A stretch of 14,993 nucleotides of DNA from Longimicrobium sp. (GTDB taxonomy: Bacteria > Gemmatimonadota > Gemmatimonadetes > Longimicrobiales > Longimicrobiaceae): contig JAUJMI010000033.1 in NCBI GenBank assembly GCA_030446945.1, positions 1 to 14,993 on the forward strand, read 5' to 3'. The notes beneath the pieces were generated by a model. That model had not been told where the DNA came from, did no database searches, and worked only from the letters and a program-made list of their open reading frames with translations. Made by a program: the position numbers and the translations under genes. This document shows positions 12,486-14,993 of this stretch, one piece after another (position 1 is the first letter of the stretch; every line of letters begins with the position of its first letter).

Positions 12486-12990
12486 GCGGCGGCGCGGCAG
12501 GGGCGACTGCGCCGCCCGCCCCGCGCGACCGGTGGTGGAGACGAGCGCCGGCGGCGTCATCTACCGCTGGTGCGGCACCGTCCCCCACGTCCTGCTGATC
12601 CGCGACCGCTACCACCACTGGGGCTTCCCCAAGGGGCACCTGGAGGGCGAAGAGACCGCCGCCGACGCCGCCCTGCGCGAGGTGGCGGAGGAGACCGGGC
12701 TCACGCAGCTCCACCTGGGGCCGCGGCTGCACACCATAGACTGGTTCTTTCGCTTCCGCGGCCGGCTGATCCACAAGTACTGTCACTTCTACCTGATCGA
12801 ATGCCCCGCCGGCGACACCTGCCCGCAGGCGGAGGAGGGGATCACGGAGTGCGTGTGGCTCCCGCTGGACGAGGCGATCTCCTCCATCTCGTACGACAAC
12901 GCGCGCGAGGTGCTGCGCCTGGCGGCAACCCAATTGCGAGGTGCACCCCCCCACGCGCCGCGTACCGGCGGCGATGCGCACTCGGATTAG
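12478..12990 (+). CDS. Nudix hydrolase
   Basis: This 170-residue protein has a complete Nudix box, GHLEGEETAADAALREVAEETGL (53-75), fitting GX5EX7REUXEEXGU, preceded by the WGFPKG segment (48-53) common in dinucleoside polyphosphate and related NDP-X hydrolases. The substrate cannot be told from sequence. The first 20 residues are basic and low in complexity, and the last 15 or so after LRLAATQL are likely disordered. The GTG start at 12478 overlaps the end of asd, with AGGGG seven bases upstream. The C-terminus overlaps the next gene. Grouping with lysC-asd is probably by chance of operon building or a housekeeping role; I see no direct pathway link. Confidence 0.92.
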   Translation: MGKRRRGRGDCAARPARPVVETSAGGVIYRWCGTVPHVLLIRDRYHHWGFPKGHLEGEETAADAALREVAEETGLTQLHLGPRLHTIDWFFRFRGRLIHKYCHFYLIECPAGDTCPQAEEGITECVWLPLDEAISSISYDNAREVLRLAATQLRGAPPHAPRTGGDAHSD

Positions 12991-14290
12991 ACCAGCCGTG
13001 AAGCAGCCACTCGTCCATACGCCCGAACCCGGCGCGAACAAGCACTTCGACTGGCAGATGGTCCACTCGGTGGTCGTGGTGCTGGTGCTCGGGATCTTTC
13101 TGTACACGGTGCGGGGGATCCTCAGCCCCTTTTTGGTCTTCCTCCTCCTGCTGTTCGTGCTCGCGCCGCTGCAGGGGACGCGGATCTACATCCTGATCGT
13201 GAGCGCGGCCGGGATCCTCACGCTGATCTGGGCGCTGAACGCCACCGGTTTCCTGCTGGCCCCCTTCCTCCTGGCGCTCGCCTTCGCCTACATCCAGAAC
13301 CCGCTGGTCACGCGGATGGAGCGCCGGAAGATCTCGCGCACCTGGGGGACGCTGATCATGGCGATCCCCACGCTGGTGATCCTGGGGCTCCTCTTCTTCG
13401 TGGCGATCCCGGCGCTTGGCGGGCAGATCGCGGACTTCATCAACGACTCGCCCGAGTACCTGCAGCGCGCGACCCTCTGGGTGGAGGGCCTGCAGGCGCA
13501 GGTGATGCGGCGCGACATCCCCGGCGTGGACGAGGAGGCGCTCGTGGCGCGCCTACGCGCGATCCAGCCGGAGCAGCTGGTGGCGTACCTCCAGCAGCGC
13601 CAATCCGCCATAGCGGGGGCGGCGTGGGCCGGCGTGCTGGGCCTGGGGCGCGGCGTCGGGACCATCCTGAGCATCCTCAGCTACATCTTCCTGACCCCCA
13701 TCCTCACCTATTACCTCCTGCGCGACTGGCCCAATATCACCGCGCGCCTGGGGGAGATGGTCCCGGTCAAACGGCGCCCCGGGGTGCTGGCCTTCGCGCG
13801 GGAGTACGACCGGCTGCTGTACGGCTTCCTGCGCGGCAACGTGACGTCGTCGGCCGTGGTGGGGTTCCTCACCTTCCTGGGGTTGTTCCTGCTGGGATTT
13901 CCGTACGCGCTGCTGCTGGGGATCATGGCCGCCGTGTTCAACATCATCCCGTACGTGGGGCTGATCCTGACGTTGATCCCGGCGCTGGTGATCGCGCTCT
14001 TCACGCCGGACCCGGTCGTGGGGCTGGGGAAGGCGCTCGGTGTGTTCGTGGTGGTGCAGCTGCTGGACGGCGCCGTTCTCTCCCCGAACATCGTGGGCGA
14101 GAGCGTGAATCTGCACCCGGTGTGGGTGATCCTGGCGCTGTCGGTGTTCGGCTTCTTCTTTGGCTTCGTGGGGCTTCTCCTTGCGGTTCCGCTCGCGGTC
14201 CTGCTAAAGTTGGTGCTCACCCACGCACTTGTCCGCTACCGACGCTCGCGCCTCTACCTGGGTGACGAGCGCGCCGTCCCCATGTCCTGA
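12974..14290 (+). CDS. AI-2E family transporter (PerM-like membrane protein) with duplicated N-terminal helix pair
   Basis: This is a polytopic membrane protein of about 438 residues. The AI-2E/PerM core runs from about 80 to the end: LLAPFLLALAFAYIQNPLVTRMERR (95-118), a soluble amphipathic stretch (about 150-215), TPILTYYLLRDW (241-252), FNIIPYVGLILTLIPAL (322-338), SPNIVGESVNLHPVWVILAL (370-389) and FGFVGLLLAVPLAVLLK (396-412). Ahead of the core, residues 48-70 look like a copy of 92-114, giving an extra pair of helices. Family members have been linked to AI-2 export, Na+/H+ exchange or other small molecules, so the substrate is unknown. The start is uncertain: ATG 12974 overlaps the Nudix gene, GTG 12998 falls just after its stop, and GTG 12941 is also in frame. 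None has a good Shine-Dalgarno. Confidence 0.9.
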   Translation: MRTRIRPAVKQPLVHTPEPGANKHFDWQMVHSVVVVLVLGIFLYTVRGILSPFLVFLLLLFVLAPLQGTRIYILIVSAAGILTLIWALNATGFLLAPFLLALAFAYIQNPLVTRMERRKISRTWGTLIMAIPTLVILGLLFFVAIPALGGQIADFINDSPEYLQRATLWVEGLQAQVMRRDIPGVDEEALVARLRAIQPEQLVAYLQQRQSAIAGAAWAGVLGLGRGVGTILSILSYIFLTPILTYYLLRDWPNITARLGEMVPVKRRPGVLAFAREYDRLLYGFLRGNVTSSAVVGFLTFLGLFLLGFPYALLLGIMAAVFNIIPYVGLILTLIPALVIALFTPDPVVGLGKALGVFVVVQLLDGAVLSPNIVGESVNLHPVWVILALSVFGFFFGFVGLLLAVPLAVLLKLVLTHALVRYRRSRLYLGDERAVPMS

Positions 14291-14298
14291 CGGCACCC

Positions 14299-14322
14299 GG
14301 CGCCGCCTTTTCCGGCGGCGCC
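14299..14322 (+). terminator. GC-rich hairpin after the AI-2E family gene
   Basis: GGCGCCGCC (14299-14307) is perfectly inverted as GGCGGCGCC (14314-14322) around TTTTCC, starting eight bases after the stop codon at 14290. There is no T-run downstream. It probably ends the lysC operon or separates it from the following gene. Confidence 0.5.
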
Positions 14323-14340
14323 ACCCCGGGAACCCCCGCC

Positions 14341-14925
14341 ATGACGCCTATCTCCGCGGGCCATCGCGCTCCGCTGTCCCGTACCTCCACCGTCGTCGCC
14401 GCGGTCCTGGTGCTCGCCGGGACGGCGGGTGTGTGGGCATGCGCGCCGCGCGCCATCGCGGCCCCGCCTCCCGCTCCGGCACCGGCGAGCTTCATCCCCG
14501 CCGCCGAGCCCGCGGAGCCGAGCCCGGAGCTGCTCCGCTCGATCGAGGCGCGCATCCGCGCCCGCGTGGAGGCGGAGCACCGCGCCGCGCACGCCGCCGA
14601 GCCCCCGCGCGCGTCCGCCGGAGCGGTCGAAGTGCGCGACCGGATGGAGATGAGCTCCACGGCCTACTGCCTCAAGGGCCTGATGCGTACGGGCGTGCGC
14701 ACTCGCGACGGGATGGCGGCGGCGGACCCGCGCGTTCTCCCGCTGGGCTCCGTGGTCCGCGTGTCGCACCCGGACGGCCGTGCCATCGGCGTCTTCGTGG
14801 TGATGGACACCGGGGGCGCGGTGCGCGGCAACAAGATCGACATCTACATGGATTCCTGCCGCGAGGCTTCGGCCTGGGGGCGCAGGGCGGTGGTGGCGGA
14901 GGTGCTGTCGATCGGGAGGTCGTGA
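14341..14925 (+). CDS. Secreted 3D-domain protein (double-psi beta-barrel, RlpA/MltA-like)
   Basis: This 194-residue exported protein has a signal segment (about 16-33: TSTVVAAVLVLAGTAGVWA) followed by Cys34. VWAC is an imperfect lipobox, so lipidation is possible but doubtful. Residues 41-95 are a proline/alanine-rich, charged linker. The C-terminal domain (about 104-190) carries the three aspartates that name the 3D family: Asp129 in AADPRVLPLGSVV, Asp156 in VVMDTGGAVRG, and Asp167 in NKIDIYMDSC. It ends in AWGRRAVVAEVL. Such domains occur in cell-wall-active lytic transglycosylase-like and resuscitation-promoting proteins. Two cysteines, Cys110 and Cys173, could form a disulfide. ATG 14341 is preceded by only a weak GGGA. 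It may be transcribed with the AI-2E gene or separately after the hairpin at 14299. Confidence 0.88.
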   Translation: MTPISAGHRAPLSRTSTVVAAVLVLAGTAGVWACAPRAIAAPPPAPAPASFIPAAEPAEPSPELLRSIEARIRARVEAEHRAAHAAEPPRASAGAVEVRDRMEMSSTAYCLKGLMRTGVRTRDGMAAADPRVLPLGSVVRVSHPDGRAIGVFVVMDTGGAVRGNKIDIYMDSCREASAWGRRAVVAEVLSIGRS

Positions 14926-14944
14926 GGGGGGCCACGCCGCCCTC

Positions 14945-14993
14945 ACCCCCGTCTCGTTACACTCGCCTGCCCCCTCTCCCGATAACAGGAGAG
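14945..14993 (+). repeat. Dispersed GC-rich hairpin element, copy 2 (cut by window end)
   Basis: A C-run is followed by GTTACACTCGC (14956-14966), CTGCCCCCTCTCCC, loop GATAACA and the beginning of the return arm GGAGAG at the last bases of the window. CTCTCC and GGAGAG pair; the rest of the arm lies outside. The 11-mer and its surroundings match copy 1 at 685-735 in opposite orientation. It lies 20 bases after the stop of the 3D-domain gene. Confidence 0.65.

Noticed and set aside
14299..14322. Classical Rho-independent terminator
   Set aside because: The stem is perfect but no T-run follows, so I list it as a hairpin with moderate confidence rather than as a textbook terminator.

Overview
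The window is very GC-rich, with long antisense open frames in every gene as expected at this composition. Gene content (fabF, ccdA, a HemQ-type coproheme decarboxylase, an Mla lipid transporter, lysC-asd) points to a free-living bacterium with a diderm-type envelope. The intergenic heptamer arrays (GGGAATA type), the TATCTT-like promoter hexamers and the absence of Shine-Dalgarno sequences at many starts make me think of the Gemmatimonadota/Longimicrobium group. That placement is an inference from style and memory, not a proven assignment.

Layout. 1-606: 3' end of a group II intron (maturase C-terminus, then domains V and VI), running in from the left. 607-684 holds nothing I recognise. 685-735: a GC-rich hairpin element that supplies the stop codon of fabF. 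702-2803 (minus): fabF and an orphan NarL/LuxR-type response regulator, separated by a heptamer repeat region. 2949-3689 (minus): ccdA. 3880-4755 (plus): a PIN-domain toxin-like gene, a 59-residue partner overlapping it, and a decayed second copy of the partner, then a bidirectional hairpin at 4758-4793. 4815-6299 (minus): a long nitronate monooxygenase-like flavoprotein, divergent from hemQ. 6594-7400 (plus): hemQ/chdC, preceded by five TTCCCCG heptamers. 7477-10147: mlaE-mlaF-mlaD with overlapping start and stop codons. 10147-10208: a 20-bp-arm heptamer palindrome filling the whole mlaD-lysC gap. 10210-14290: lysC, asd, a Nudix hydrolase and an AI-2E/PerM family membrane protein, all overlapping. 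14341-14925: a secreted 3D-domain protein. 14945-14993: a second copy of the hairpin element seen at 685-735, cut by the window end.

Functional groupings: lysC and asd perform the first two steps from aspartate toward lysine, threonine, methionine and diaminopimelate. mlaE, mlaF and mlaD encode permease, ATPase and substrate-binding MCE protein of one ABC-type phospholipid transporter. The most unusual features are the short-repeat families inserted at gene borders: one replaces the normal end of fabF, one fills the space before lysC, and one lies before or inside the start of hemQ, where gain or loss of a 7-bp unit could change the reading frame. I did not find a clearly new multi-gene system; the best candidates for novelty are the PIN/small-partner locus with its decayed duplicate and the repeat-based gene borders.
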